A DNA stretch of 8,419 nt from NZQO01 sp964639255 (GTDB lineage: Bacteria; Bacteroidota; Bacteroidia; Flavobacteriales; Flavobacteriaceae). Each line of letters opens with the position of its first letter. Within the stretch, counting starts at the first letter, position 1. The translations under genes were made by a program, and so were the position numbers. The notes beneath the pieces were generated by a model that did no database searches, was not told the DNA's origin, and worked only from the letters and a program-made list of their open reading frames with translations. The DNA is taken from the NCBI GenBank assembly GCA_964639255.1, contig CAZXDP010000081.1, positions 1 through 8,419 on the forward strand, read 5' to 3'. Below are positions 1 through 7,174 of this stretch, in pieces.

Positions 1-55
1 CCCCTGACCCCTTGGGTGTAAACCAAGTGCTCTGAACCAACTGAGCTACGCGCCC
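1..55 (-). tRNA. tRNA-Val (anticodon TAC), truncated by the window edge
   Basis: Reading the minus strand from 55 to 1 gives a standard cloverleaf: acceptor 5' strand GGGCGCG (55-49), TA at tRNA positions 8-9, D stem GCTC/GAGC (46-43 and 32-29), anticodon stem CTTGG/CCAAG (27-23 and 15-11), anticodon loop TTTACAC (22-16), a five-base variable loop GGGTC, then the 5' half of the T stem, AGGGG (5-1). The anticodon TAC (20-18) reads valine codons. The T loop, the T stem 3' strand, the acceptor 3' strand and the CCA end lie outside the window, so it cannot be told whether other tRNAs follow. A promoter and structured leader lie just upstream. Confidence 0.95.
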
Positions 56-67
56 CTGTGCCATTTA

Positions 68-111
68 GCGGGCTTGCCCGCCGCAACACCGTCTCGCGGT
101 GTGTAGGCGGG
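68..111 (-). other. structured tRNA leader with two competing hairpins
   Basis: Between the tRNA and its predicted promoter there are two mutually exclusive foldings. In one, 68-72 (GCGGG) pairs with 77-81 (CCCGC). In the other, 77-82 (CCCGCC) pairs with 106-111 (GGCGGG), enclosing an inner stem 86-91/97-102 (ACACCG/CGGTGT) with a five-base loop. The inner hairpin is compatible with both. On the minus strand these would fall in the 5' leader that RNase P removes. No T-run follows either stem before the tRNA, so they do not look like terminators. They may simply be a GC-rich intergenic palindrome. Confidence 0.55.
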
Positions 112-113
112 TG

Positions 114-144
114 CAAATATAAGGCAGTTTTCCGTCTCCACAAA
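114..144 (-). promoter_or_regulatory. Bacteroidota-type promoter for the tRNA
   Basis: On the minus strand TTTG (144-141) is followed after exactly 19 bases by TATATTTG (121-114). This matches the Bacteroidota primary-sigma consensus TTTG-N19-TAnnTTTG at every defined position. Transcription would start around 105-110 and run into the tRNA. A- and T-tracts lie upstream (about 150-173), where they could act as an UP-like element. This is the clearest promoter in the window. Confidence 0.85.
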
Positions 145-252
145 TATTTCCGAAGAAAAAATAGGTTTTTTTTCGCATATGCATAACGGCGTACCTTACG
201 GTGTAATAAAGTTACGTTAAACGCATACGCAACGCCCTGGCTTTGCGTTTAT

Positions 253-2523
253 TTGTGGCAAACCAAACACTACATTTTGAAAAATCGCACTTGGAGGTAC
301 GCACTACGCTTGGCGCTTAAAATTATTGGTGCAATCGCTGTGTGCATCCTTCTTTTTATCGCGACCGTTTATGTGGGTCTGTGGGGAGCATTGCCCAAGT
401 CGGAGGATCTCCAAGAAATTTCGCAGCATAAGGCCACAGAAGTATACGATCGGAACGGGGAGCTGCTGGGCAAATACTATGTTCACGATCGCCAACCTGT
501 TCCCTTGTCAAAGATTCCGACGCACGTTACCGAAGCGCTTTTGGCCACAGAGGACATTCGATTTTATGAACATTCTGGTATCGATTCCCGAAGCCTCCTT
601 CGCGTATTTTTCAAAACCCTCTTGCTACAGGATGCACAAAGTGGCGGAGGCAGTACGCTTACGCAACAACTGGCCAAGAACCTCTTCAGAAGAAAAAATT
701 ATGGCCCCTTTACCCTTCCCGTGGCAAAAACAAAGGAGATGATCATCGCAAAAAGGCTAGAGCGCCTGTACAGCAAGGACGAGCTGCTGTCGTTGTACCT
801 AAATACCGTGCCGTTTAGCGGCAATACCTATGGAATTGAGAGCGCCTCTTTAAAATTTTTTAATAAAACGAGCGACCAATTGAGCCTGACCGAAGGCGCC
901 ACCTTGGTGGGAACCCTAAAGGCGACCTCCAGCTACAATCCGCATCGCCACCCTGAACGCAGTTTGCAGCGGCGCAATGTGGTTTTACAACAAATGCGAC
1001 GGTACGGTTTTATAGACCATGAAACGTTAGAACGTGCCCTGACCGATTCGCTTCACTTGCGATTTGGCCAATTCGACGAGCAGCAAGGCATAGCTCCCTA
1101 TTTTCGGGAAACCCTTCGGCTCCATTTATTGAAATGGATCGATACACAACGAGAAGCAGGAATGGAATACAATCTCTACACCAGCGGATTGAAAATTTAT
1201 ACCACGATAGATAAAACGCTTCAAATGTATGCTGAAGAAGCTGTTGCCGAGAAATTACAGCTTCTTCAGCAGCAGTTTGAAAAAGAATATGGCGACATGG
1301 CTCCGTGGCGCAGGGACGGTCCTATCTTTCAGTCTGCGCTAGAAAAATTACCCGCCTACAGAAAGCTGAAGGTTGCCGGCCTCTCGGAAGATACTATCTT
1401 AGATTCCTTAAGGATAAAAATGCCCATGCGGTTGTTCGAGCACGACGGAACCAAGGAGAAAATGGCAAGCACCTTAGACAGCCTCGAGCACTACTTAAAA
1501 TTTTTAAGTGCCGGGATGCTGGCAATAGATCCTACTAACGGGGCGGTTCGAACGTGGGTGGGAGGCATCGACTATACCCATTTCAAATACGATCATATAG
1601 CGAAAAACCGCCGACAAGTAGGCTCCACTTTTAAGCCCATCGTCTACGCGACAGCTCTAGAATCTGGTATCGCTCCTTGCGATTATTTTCCGGTGCGGGA
1701 AGTGGCCTATTCAAATATGGAAGGCTGGTCACCATCCAACTCTGGGGAACAAGACGAGCCGTATATGAATGTCAGCATGGAAGCGGCATTGAGCCGATCG
1801 CTCAATACGGTTTCGGTCAAGATTTTGGAGGAAGCAGGGATTTCCAATACGTTGGAAATGGCAAAAACACTGGGAATAGAAAGCGACTTGCCTTCCGTCC
1901 CTTCACTCGCGCTGGGAACCGGTGAGATCACCATACCAGAATTGGCCGGTGCTTATGCAGCATTCGTTAACGGCGCAACGGCGGTAACGCCACATTACCT
2001 ACTTCGCATCGAAAATGACGAGGGAGAACCGTTGGAAATTTTTGAACCTGAAGTTTCGGAACAGCCCGCCTTTTCAGAAACTACCAGACAGCTTATGCTC
2101 GAAATGCTTCAAACTGTTGTCACCCAAGGCACCGCAAAACGGCTTAAAACCACTTACGGCTTACCCAACGACCTAGCAGGAAAAACAGGCACTACACAAG
2201 CAAATAAAGATGCTTGGTTTGTAGGCATTACGCCCCAAATCGTTTCGGTTACCTGGGTGGGTCATAACGACCATCGAATAGGTTTCAAATCTACAGCTAT
2301 TGGGCAGGGGGCACACGCTGCCCTGCCTATTTTTGCTGAATGGCTTCAAAAGGTAAATAAAGATCCTAAATTCGCCTCTTGGGCACAAACACCCTTCCCT
2401 TCGCCCACGGAGTCAGTAACTAGGCTCTTGGACTGTGAACCAACTAAGCGTGACGGATTTTTCAAACGGCTGTTTACCAATCCGAAAAGAAAGAAAAAAC
2501 GGGATTTCAAATCGAAAAATTAG
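253..2523 (+). CDS. mrcA: class A penicillin-binding protein (PBP1A-like transglycosylase/transpeptidase)
   Basis: This bifunctional peptidoglycan synthase polymerises lipid II into glycan strands and cross-links their peptides on the periplasmic face of the inner membrane. The 756-residue product has a basic N-terminus and one membrane anchor (about 22-46). A GT51 domain follows, with catalytic Glu100 in TEDIRFYEHSG, GGSTLTQQLAKN (132-143), and the KxxE (159-162) and YLN (182-184) motifs. The C-terminal transpeptidase domain has SxxK with Ser458, SLN (516-518) and KTG (644-646), so both active sites look intact. A linker of about 85 residues (330-415) separates the domains. The tail after 735 is very rich in Lys and Arg. 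The start is TTG at 253: the frame is open back to a TAA at 184-186, no ATG or GTG occurs upstream in frame, and the only near alternative is TTG at 277. No good promoter was found in front of it. The family is certain; which class A PBP paralogue it is remains less so. Confidence 0.95.
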   Translation: MWQTKHYILKNRTWRYALRLALKIIGAIAVCILLFIATVYVGLWGALPKSEDLQEISQHKATEVYDRNGELLGKYYVHDRQPVPLSKIPTHVTEALLATEDIRFYEHSGIDSRSLLRVFFKTLLLQDAQSGGGSTLTQQLAKNLFRRKNYGPFTLPVAKTKEMIIAKRLERLYSKDELLSLYLNTVPFSGNTYGIESASLKFFNKTSDQLSLTEGATLVGTLKATSSYNPHRHPERSLQRRNVVLQQMRRYGFIDHETLERALTDSLHLRFGQFDEQQGIAPYFRETLRLHLLKWIDTQREAGMEYNLYTSGLKIYTTIDKTLQMYAEEAVAEKLQLLQQQFEKEYGDMAPWRRDGPIFQSALEKLPAYRKLKVAGLSEDTILDSLRIKMPMRLFEHDGTKEKMASTLDSLEHYLKFLSAGMLAIDPTNGAVRTWVGGIDYTHFKYDHIAKNRRQVGSTFKPIVYATALESGIAPCDYFPVREVAYSNMEGWSPSNSGEQDEPYMNVSMEAALSRSLNTVSVKILEEAGISNTLEMAKTLGIESDLPSVPSLALGTGEITIPELAGAYAAFVNGATAVTPHYLLRIENDEGEPLEIFEPEVSEQPAFSETTRQLMLEMLQTVVTQGTAKRLKTTYGLPNDLAGKTGTTQANKDAWFVGITPQIVSVTWVGHNDHRIGFKSTAIGQGAHAALPIFAEWLQKVNKDPKFASWAQTPFPSPTESVTRLLDCEPTKRDGFFKRLFTNPKRKKKRDFKSKN

Positions 2524-3741
2524 CTATACCACCTCGGCGACTGTAAAAGTGCTTCCACCAACAAATACAAAATCTTTGGAAGCGGCACGCTCTAAAGCGT
2601 GGCGATAGGCGATGGCTACCGATGGGTGTACCTCTCCCATTAAATGGTGTTTCTGGGCCGCTTGTTGCAGCAATTCGGCATGTAAGCCCCGAGGTACGTT
2701 GGGCTTGCAAAAATAATAGCGAGCCCCTTTTGGGAAAAGTGGTAAAATGGCGTCTAAATCCTTGTCTTCCACCACTCCAAGCACAATGTGTAGCAAATCA
2801 AAAGGTTGCGCCATTAATTGTTCCATTACTAGTTGTAAGCCCTCCTTATTATGGGCCGTATCGCAAACAACCCTGGGCGAATCTTTCAATTGCTGCCAAC
2901 GGCCCATAAGGCCCGTATTGGCAATTGTATGCTGCAACCCTTTAACGATATGTGCCTCGGTAAGCTCCCATTGTTGCCTTTGCAGTTCTCGAAGAGTGAC
3001 CACGGCGGTTCGACGATTCTTTTTTTGATACATTCCCAATAAATCGCCGGTATAATGGGGCAGCTGCTCCTTTTCGGCTAAAAGTAAGGGTGCACTGCGT
3101 TCGTTAGCGATCTGTTCGAAAACAGGTAAGGTTTCAGGATGGTTTTCACCGATCACCACGGGAATGCCCTCTTTTATAATCCCAGCTTTTTCTCGTGCAA
3201 TGGCGGCTAAGGTATTTCCCAAGAATTGGGTATGGTCCATCCCTATGTTCGTGATTACCGATACTTCTGGCGTGATGATGTTGGTACTGTCCAATCGGCC
3301 ACCCATCCCCACCTCAACTATAGCTATATCGACTGCGACACTTTTAAAGTACTGGAATGCCAAGCCAACGGTCATCTCAAAAAAGGACAATTGGTGTTGT
3401 TCAAAAAATGCTCGATGGTTCGCCATAAATTCTACCACATAATCCTCAGGCACCATCGTACCGTTTACCTTTATACGCTCCCGAAAATCCTTCAAGTGGG
3501 GCGAAGTATATAATCCCACGGTAAAACCTGCTTCCTGTAAGACCGAAGCCAACATATGGCTAACAGATCCCTTTCCATTGGTTCCGGCAACGTGTACCGA
3601 TGGAAAGGCCTTTTCCGGATTACCAAGATATGAAGCCAGCGCAATCGTGTTATCTAAATTCGCCTTATAGGCGACCTGGCCCACACGCTGGTACATGGGC
3701 AATTGCGAGAAGAGCCAAGAAAGGGTTTCAGAATAGTTTAT
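2524..3741 (-). CDS. folC: bifunctional folylpolyglutamate synthase / dihydrofolate synthase
   Basis: FolC is a cytoplasmic ligase of folate biosynthesis. It joins glutamate to dihydropteroate and extends polyglutamate tails, using ATP. Numbering from the proposed start (405 residues), the P-loop AGTNGKGS is at 52-59, TSPHL at 79-83, EVGMGGRLDSTN at 143-154, TNIGMDHTQFLG at 164-175, and the C-terminal domain motif DTAHNKEGL at 294-302. All are typical of the Mur-ligase-like FolC family, and the length is normal. The start is unusual. The family's N-terminus (here NYSETLSWLFSQLPMYQ) continues upstream of the first ATG or TTG, and its expected initiator Met falls on ATA at 3741-3739. No ATG, GTG or TTG occurs in frame between there and the in-frame stop at 3853-3855. 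A conventional call would start at TTG 3702 (392 residues) and lose conserved residues. The gene begins 11 bases after the upstream stop codon and is probably translated from the same mRNA. Its stop abuts that of mrcA. Confidence 0.93.
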   Translation of the reverse strand: MNYSETLSWLFSQLPMYQRVGQVAYKANLDNTIALASYLGNPEKAFPSVHVAGTNGKGSVSHMLASVLQEAGFTVGLYTSPHLKDFRERIKVNGTMVPEDYVVEFMANHRAFFEQHQLSFFEMTVGLAFQYFKSVAVDIAIVEVGMGGRLDSTNIITPEVSVITNIGMDHTQFLGNTLAAIAREKAGIIKEGIPVVIGENHPETLPVFEQIANERSAPLLLAEKEQLPHYTGDLLGMYQKKNRRTAVVTLRELQRQQWELTEAHIVKGLQHTIANTGLMGRWQQLKDSPRVVCDTAHNKEGLQLVMEQLMAQPFDLLHIVLGVVEDKDLDAILPLFPKGARYYFCKPNVPRGLHAELLQQAAQKHHLMGEVHPSVAIAYRHALERAASKDFVFVGGSTFTVAEVV

Positions 3742-3754
3742 GATAGTGCCTTTT
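3739..3754 (-). promoter_or_regulatory. Shine-Dalgarno-like site before an ATA start codon of folC
   Basis: On the minus strand AAAAGG (3754-3749) is followed by seven bases and then ATA (3741-3739), the position where FolC homologues are expected to start. The AA of the preceding gene's TAA is part of the purine run, so terminating ribosomes would be placed at the site, which suggests translational coupling. Purine-rich sites of this kind are uncommon in Bacteroidota, which mostly do without Shine-Dalgarno pairing. Here one may compensate for a weak initiator. Confidence 0.45.
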
Positions 3755-6239
3755 AAGGTTGAATGATTAATTTCTTGGTCGTTTTTAGCGTAGCTTGTGA
3801 AATCTCGACATAATAAATGCCAGGGACCATCCCTGCTACTTCCATTGAATAGTTACCGTTTCCATTAGTAAAGCGAACGGTTTTAACATTTCTTCCCAGG
3901 GCATCGTATAATACAATGGCAACATTCCCCACGGCAGAAGTTTTCACTGTAAATGCATGGCGCGCCGGATTGGGGTAAACCAGTGTCGATTGCGCTAGTG
4001 TATTTTCGGTAACCTCCAAAATATCTTCAGAAATATCCATTTTATACATCGAACGGCCATAGGTTGCGACATAAAGGTGTTCGCTCGCTTCGTAAATATG
4101 CATATCTGTTACGACCACCGAGGGAAGGTTTGAGCCAAAAGGTTGCCAAGTGTTTCCGTTATCGTCGGAAGACAGCACGCCTATATCGGTACCCAAGAAC
4201 AAATTCCCATAACGATCTTGCACCAAATCGTTCACCGGTATGTCTGGGAGGTTCGAGGTTATGTCCTGCCACGTTTGGCCACCGTCTTCAGTTTTATAAA
4301 CGTGGCCGTCATCTTCCCCATATCGGTAGCCAGAGAAGGTAACGTATAGCGTATTGGGCTGAAATCTATCGGCGAGCACTTTTGTAACCCAACGATTTGG
4401 CAAGGTTGCCGAAACCAGCGTCCAGGAAGCTCCCCCGTCGTCGCTAACCTGAACGTTCCCATCATCTGTCCCCACCACGATACGGTTGCTATCGATGGTT
4501 GACACATCTATTGAGGTAATCGTACCGAAGGTAAGGTTGCCGGAGTGTGGCCCATTGGTGAGATCTGAACTTATTGCCGACCAAGATCCGGCAGCATTGG
4601 TGGTTTTATAAAGACGTTGGGTACCATAGTATAAAATTTGTGAATTGGCTGGATCGAATGTCACGGGCGTATCCCAGTTGTTTCGGTCGCCCCCCGAAAT
4701 ACCATTGGTAGCAGAAAAAAAGGAGGCTCCGTTGTTTGTCGATTTTATAAAGTTGCCATTTTGCGACAGCGCATAGATAACATTGGTATCGGCAGGGTCT
4801 ACAAGCGGCTGGAAGCCATCGCCTCCCGTAATAATATTCCAATCGTTTAAACCAGCGGTTACGGTGCGCATCGTACTGTTATCTTGTGAACCTCCGTATA
4901 CCTTATCGTCATTTTGTGGATCAACATACATTCTATAGAACTGTGTAATAGGCAATTTTTCGTTCTTGATGGAACTATTTCCGGCATTAGCACTTTTGTA
5001 GAGTCCGCCATCATTGCCCAAAAGCACCTCATCGCTAACAGAGGGATTGAACGCCAACGCGTGTTGGTCTACGTGCACCCCAGGAAACGCGGTAAACCAC
5101 GACGCTCCTCCATCGGTTGATTTTTGCACGATAAAATCGACATTATAAAGCGTATTCTCATCTGTAGGGTCTATATAAATGCCACGGAACCACCAGTGAA
5201 AACCTACGTTGGTTAACTGACTGGAATTGACCTCCGTCCACGAATCGCCGCCGTTGTCACTGCGATATACACCCTGTATGCTGCCTGCAGTATTGGCATA
5301 ACGCGTATACAATACTTGGGGATTCGATTCTGAAATGGCAATGCTAATCCTCCCTTTTTGGCTTGCAGCTGCAGGAAGACCTACTGTAAGCTCCTCCCAG
5401 GTTTCACCGCCGTCTGTTGAACGATGGATTCCCGAAGTGATGCCACCGTATTGTCTTCTATTGGGTCTACGAATACGTTCCCAACTGGCTGCATAAAGAA
5501 ACTGTCCGTTAGTGGGATGTATTACCATATCAATAATACCCGTAGAATCACTAACGAACAATTTCTGTTCCCAGCTCTGCCCGCCATCGGTCGATTTGTA
5601 GACGCCCCTATTGGAGTCGTTTCGAAATAGCGGACCCATCGCCGCAACATAGACGGTATTATCATCGACGGGATCAAGGACAATTTTTGAAATACTACCC
5701 GTGGTAGGTAGGCCCATAGCCTCCCAACTCACACCCGCATCGGTACTTTTGAATACCCCATTGCCGTCATAGGCTAGGGAACCGCCTCCTGCATTTACCT
5801 CTCCCGTACCCACCCATAGCAGATTGTTGTCGTTTCGGGAAATCGCTATATCGCCTATAGAGAGCATTTGCTGCTCGTCAAAAATTGGGTTCCAAGTGTT
5901 CCCCGCATCTACCGATTTGAATATACCGCCAGAAGCAGCTCCAACGTAATACGTCTGTGCCTCGTTAGTGGGTATTTCAATGTCAGTAATACGTCCGCCA
6001 ATATTCACCGGTCCGGCGAACTCCCAAATCGGTTCGTTTTGGGACTGCCGCAATGCGCGATTCTTCCAAGCGATAGCCTCGGCATAGGCCTTGCTCTTTA
6101 ACTGGCCCGTGGGATAGGCGCGTTGCATAAACATAAAATCGTGGGGAAGCGTTTCGGTAGTTTCGTGGTGTTCTGGTTGAGGCCTGTCACAGGAATAAAG
6201 CAATGCCATAACACCTGCCATTAGGATATGTGTTTTCAT
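3753..6239 (-). CDS. exported Asp-box (BNR/sortilin-like) beta-propeller protein with lipobox and T9SS C-terminal domain
   Basis: This is an 828-residue predicted secreted protein of unknown substrate. The N-terminus has a short basic region, a hydrophobic stretch (5-16) and a lipobox LYSC with Cys17, so signal peptidase II processing is predicted. Asp follows the Cys, then a Pro/Glu/His/Thr-rich spacer. From about residue 70 it is built of beta-propeller blades carrying about 12 Asp-box motifs (SxDxGxxW), as in the WD40/YVTN/BNR-like or VPS10/sortilin fold that many Bacteroidota label 'glycosyl hydrolase'. An Asp-box does not prove enzyme activity, and I see no identifiable catalytic set. 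Residues 752-828 form a T9SS type A sorting domain: a YPNPA motif, the LYDALGR strand, PGIYYVEI, and a Lys-rich end. It lies 62 bp after tonB, with no strong promoter; TATCTTTA at 6265-6258 is a weak -7-like match. FolC follows after 11 bp. The role could be adhesion, polymer binding or hydrolysis. Confidence 0.85.
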   Translation of the reverse strand: MKTHILMAGVMALLYSCDRPQPEHHETTETLPHDFMFMQRAYPTGQLKSKAYAEAIAWKNRALRQSQNEPIWEFAGPVNIGGRITDIEIPTNEAQTYYVGAASGGIFKSVDAGNTWNPIFDEQQMLSIGDIAISRNDNNLLWVGTGEVNAGGGSLAYDGNGVFKSTDAGVSWEAMGLPTTGSISKIVLDPVDDNTVYVAAMGPLFRNDSNRGVYKSTDGGQSWEQKLFVSDSTGIIDMVIHPTNGQFLYAASWERIRRPNRRQYGGITSGIHRSTDGGETWEELTVGLPAAASQKGRISIAISESNPQVLYTRYANTAGSIQGVYRSDNGGDSWTEVNSSQLTNVGFHWWFRGIYIDPTDENTLYNVDFIVQKSTDGGASWFTAFPGVHVDQHALAFNPSVSDEVLLGNDGGLYKSANAGNSSIKNEKLPITQFYRMYVDPQNDDKVYGGSQDNSTMRTVTAGLNDWNIITGGDGFQPLVDPADTNVIYALSQNGNFIKSTNNGASFFSATNGISGGDRNNWDTPVTFDPANSQILYYGTQRLYKTTNAAGSWSAISSDLTNGPHSGNLTFGTITSIDVSTIDSNRIVVGTDDGNVQVSDDGGASWTLVSATLPNRWVTKVLADRFQPNTLYVTFSGYRYGEDDGHVYKTEDGGQTWQDITSNLPDIPVNDLVQDRYGNLFLGTDIGVLSSDDNGNTWQPFGSNLPSVVVTDMHIYEASEHLYVATYGRSMYKMDISEDILEVTENTLAQSTLVYPNPARHAFTVKTSAVGNVAIVLYDALGRNVKTVRFTNGNGNYSMEVAGMVPGIYYVEISQATLKTTKKLIIQP
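3756..3986 (-). other. T9SS type A C-terminal sorting domain (coding segment)
   Basis: The last 77 residues of the beta-propeller protein match the Por-secretion-tail pattern: a YPNPA opening motif, hydrophobic strands separated by Gly/Asn turns, an LYDALGR-type central strand, PGIYYVEI, and a short Lys-rich strand at the very C-terminus. In known systems this domain directs export through the type IX secretion pore, after which it is cleaved and the cargo is anchored or released. It therefore implies that the genome carries T9SS genes elsewhere. Confidence 0.85.
4146..5915 (-). repeat. array of about 12 Asp-box (BNR) motifs within the propeller protein
   Basis: Protein-level repeats of the form K/R-S-x-D-x-G-x-x-W begin near residues 109, 165, 216, 274, 327, 374, 416, 500, 546, 599, 650 and 691. 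Nine fit well. Those at 416 (SANAGNSS), 500 (STNNGASF) and 546 (TTNAAGSW) are degenerate and fall together in the middle. Spacing is mostly 40-60 residues, about one propeller blade, with a gap of about 84 between 416 and 500. The DNA is only loosely repetitive, so this is an old repeat rather than a recent duplication. Confidence 0.85.
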
Positions 6240-6301
6240 CTGAAATGGATAAGACGCTAAAGATACGTAATTATTGTAGGAAGGAAAGGTGCGCCAATCG
6301 C

Positions 6302-7123
6302 TTATTCAGATAGCTTGAAGTTATAGATAATCTTGCCTATTTGCTTGGCAGGAGCATTAGCATCGGCGTTGAAACGGGTGGCCAGCGCAGCCCGTTTGGC
6401 GGGCTCCAAGAGGCATCTGGAATTATTGGTGGTACCGCGTACACCGGGTGTAGCGCTTATAACGCGACCGTCGCGATCTACCTCAATACTCACCACGACC
6501 TTTCCTGCCTCATTACACTCTTGCACGAACTTCTCTTTGTTGAGGGCCTTTCTACCCCCCAGCAGGTAGTTCCCGTCACCGTCCAAACCCTTCCCGGTTC
6601 CATAATAGCTCTGGACATTGGGATCGCCATCGGGACTGCCCTTGTCTCCCGGCTGGGAGTCGTTTCCTTCGCCACCCTTTGCCGTGCCATCGCTCTTAGG
6701 ACCATTTATTAGGCTTGAAAGCGCATCTGTGGTGGCTTTATCGGGTTTGGGGTCTGGCTTCTTGGGGGGCTCTTTCTTGGGCTGTTCCTTTACGGGAACC
6801 TCTTTTTGAATAGGCTTCTGCTCTTCTTTTTTAATAACCGGAGCATCTTCCGTGTCTTGTGTAACCACTTCCTCCTTAATTTCGGATTTGGGTTGGGTTA
6901 CGGGCGGAGGGGTTTGCTGCTGCGGTGCCGATTCTATGGGCTGATTGGGCTGTATGTTGCCGCTGCCTACATCCATCGTTCCAAAATTAACCGCAATGCC
7001 GTTTTCTGGCGGTGGGTCGAGATAGGTGAGCCCCACGTAAAACAATAGCACGATAAGCAGCACGTGCAGAATGACCGTAATGGTCATACTTTTCTTCTTA
7101 TGTTTAGTGTCTAACAGCGACAT
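6302..7123 (-). CDS. tonB: TonB-like energy transducer
   Basis: TonB spans the periplasm and transmits the ExbB-ExbD motor's energy to TonB-dependent outer-membrane receptors for siderophores, glycans or vitamins. The 273-residue protein has a short basic cytoplasmic N-terminus (KHKKKS) and one transmembrane helix (about 14-34). A long low-complexity periplasmic linker follows: Gln/Pro-rich at 57-78, then Lys/Glu/Pro-rich at 79-130, then Gly/Asp-rich at 141-190. The C-terminal domain (about 195-273) has the VVSIEVDRDGRV and IGKIIYNFKLSE strands common in flavobacterial TonB proteins. It contains two cysteines (203 and 237). The ATG at 7123 has an A-rich upstream region with no Shine-Dalgarno sequence, as is usual in this phylum. 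It is separated from exbD by 117 bp containing hairpins, unlike the tight exbB-exbD junction. Which of several TonB paralogues this is cannot be told. Confidence 0.93.
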   Translation of the reverse strand: MSLLDTKHKKKSMTITVILHVLLIVLLFYVGLTYLDPPPENGIAVNFGTMDVGSGNIQPNQPIESAPQQQTPPPVTQPKSEIKEEVVTQDTEDAPVIKKEEQKPIQKEVPVKEQPKKEPPKKPDPKPDKATTDALSSLINGPKSDGTAKGGEGNDSQPGDKGSPDGDPNVQSYYGTGKGLDGDGNYLLGGRKALNKEKFVQECNEAGKVVVSIEVDRDGRVISATPGVRGTTNNSRCLLEPAKRAALATRFNADANAPAKQIGKIIYNFKLSE

Positions 7124-7174
7124 AGTGCGAGGTTCTTGTTTTTTGCGTTAGGGACAGAGGCTTTGTTGGAGCTC

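Noticed and set aside
179..220. Short ORF (ATG at 179, 13 codons) in front of mrcA, a possible leader peptide
   Set aside because: No ribosome site, no repeated regulatory codons and no attenuator hairpin follow; chance is a sufficient explanation.
1492..1508. Dyad ACTTAAAA-T-TTTTAAGT inside mrcA, like an AT-rich operator or terminator
   Set aside because: It encodes an ordinary Tyr-Leu-Lys-Phe-Leu stretch of the PBP in a well-conserved frame, with no sign of regulatory use.
2480..2515. T-rich stretch on the minus strand just past folC, read as an intrinsic terminator
   Set aside because: The hairpin ahead of it has only about four weak pairs, and the T-run is a by-product of Lys codons at the end of mrcA.
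2622..3513. Several open frames on the plus strand opposite folC
   Set aside because: They overlap a clearly conserved FolC reading frame, have no recognisable domains and look like antisense shadows.
6258..6288. Promoter for the beta-propeller gene in the 62-bp gap after tonB
   Set aside because: TATCTTTA resembles a -7 element, but no TTTG is found about 19 bases upstream (CTTT only); co-transcription from exbB is equally likely.
6389..6405. Hairpin AGCCCG/CGGGCT near the 3' end of tonB, a possible terminator
   Set aside because: It is inside the TonB C-terminal coding region and has no T-run after it.
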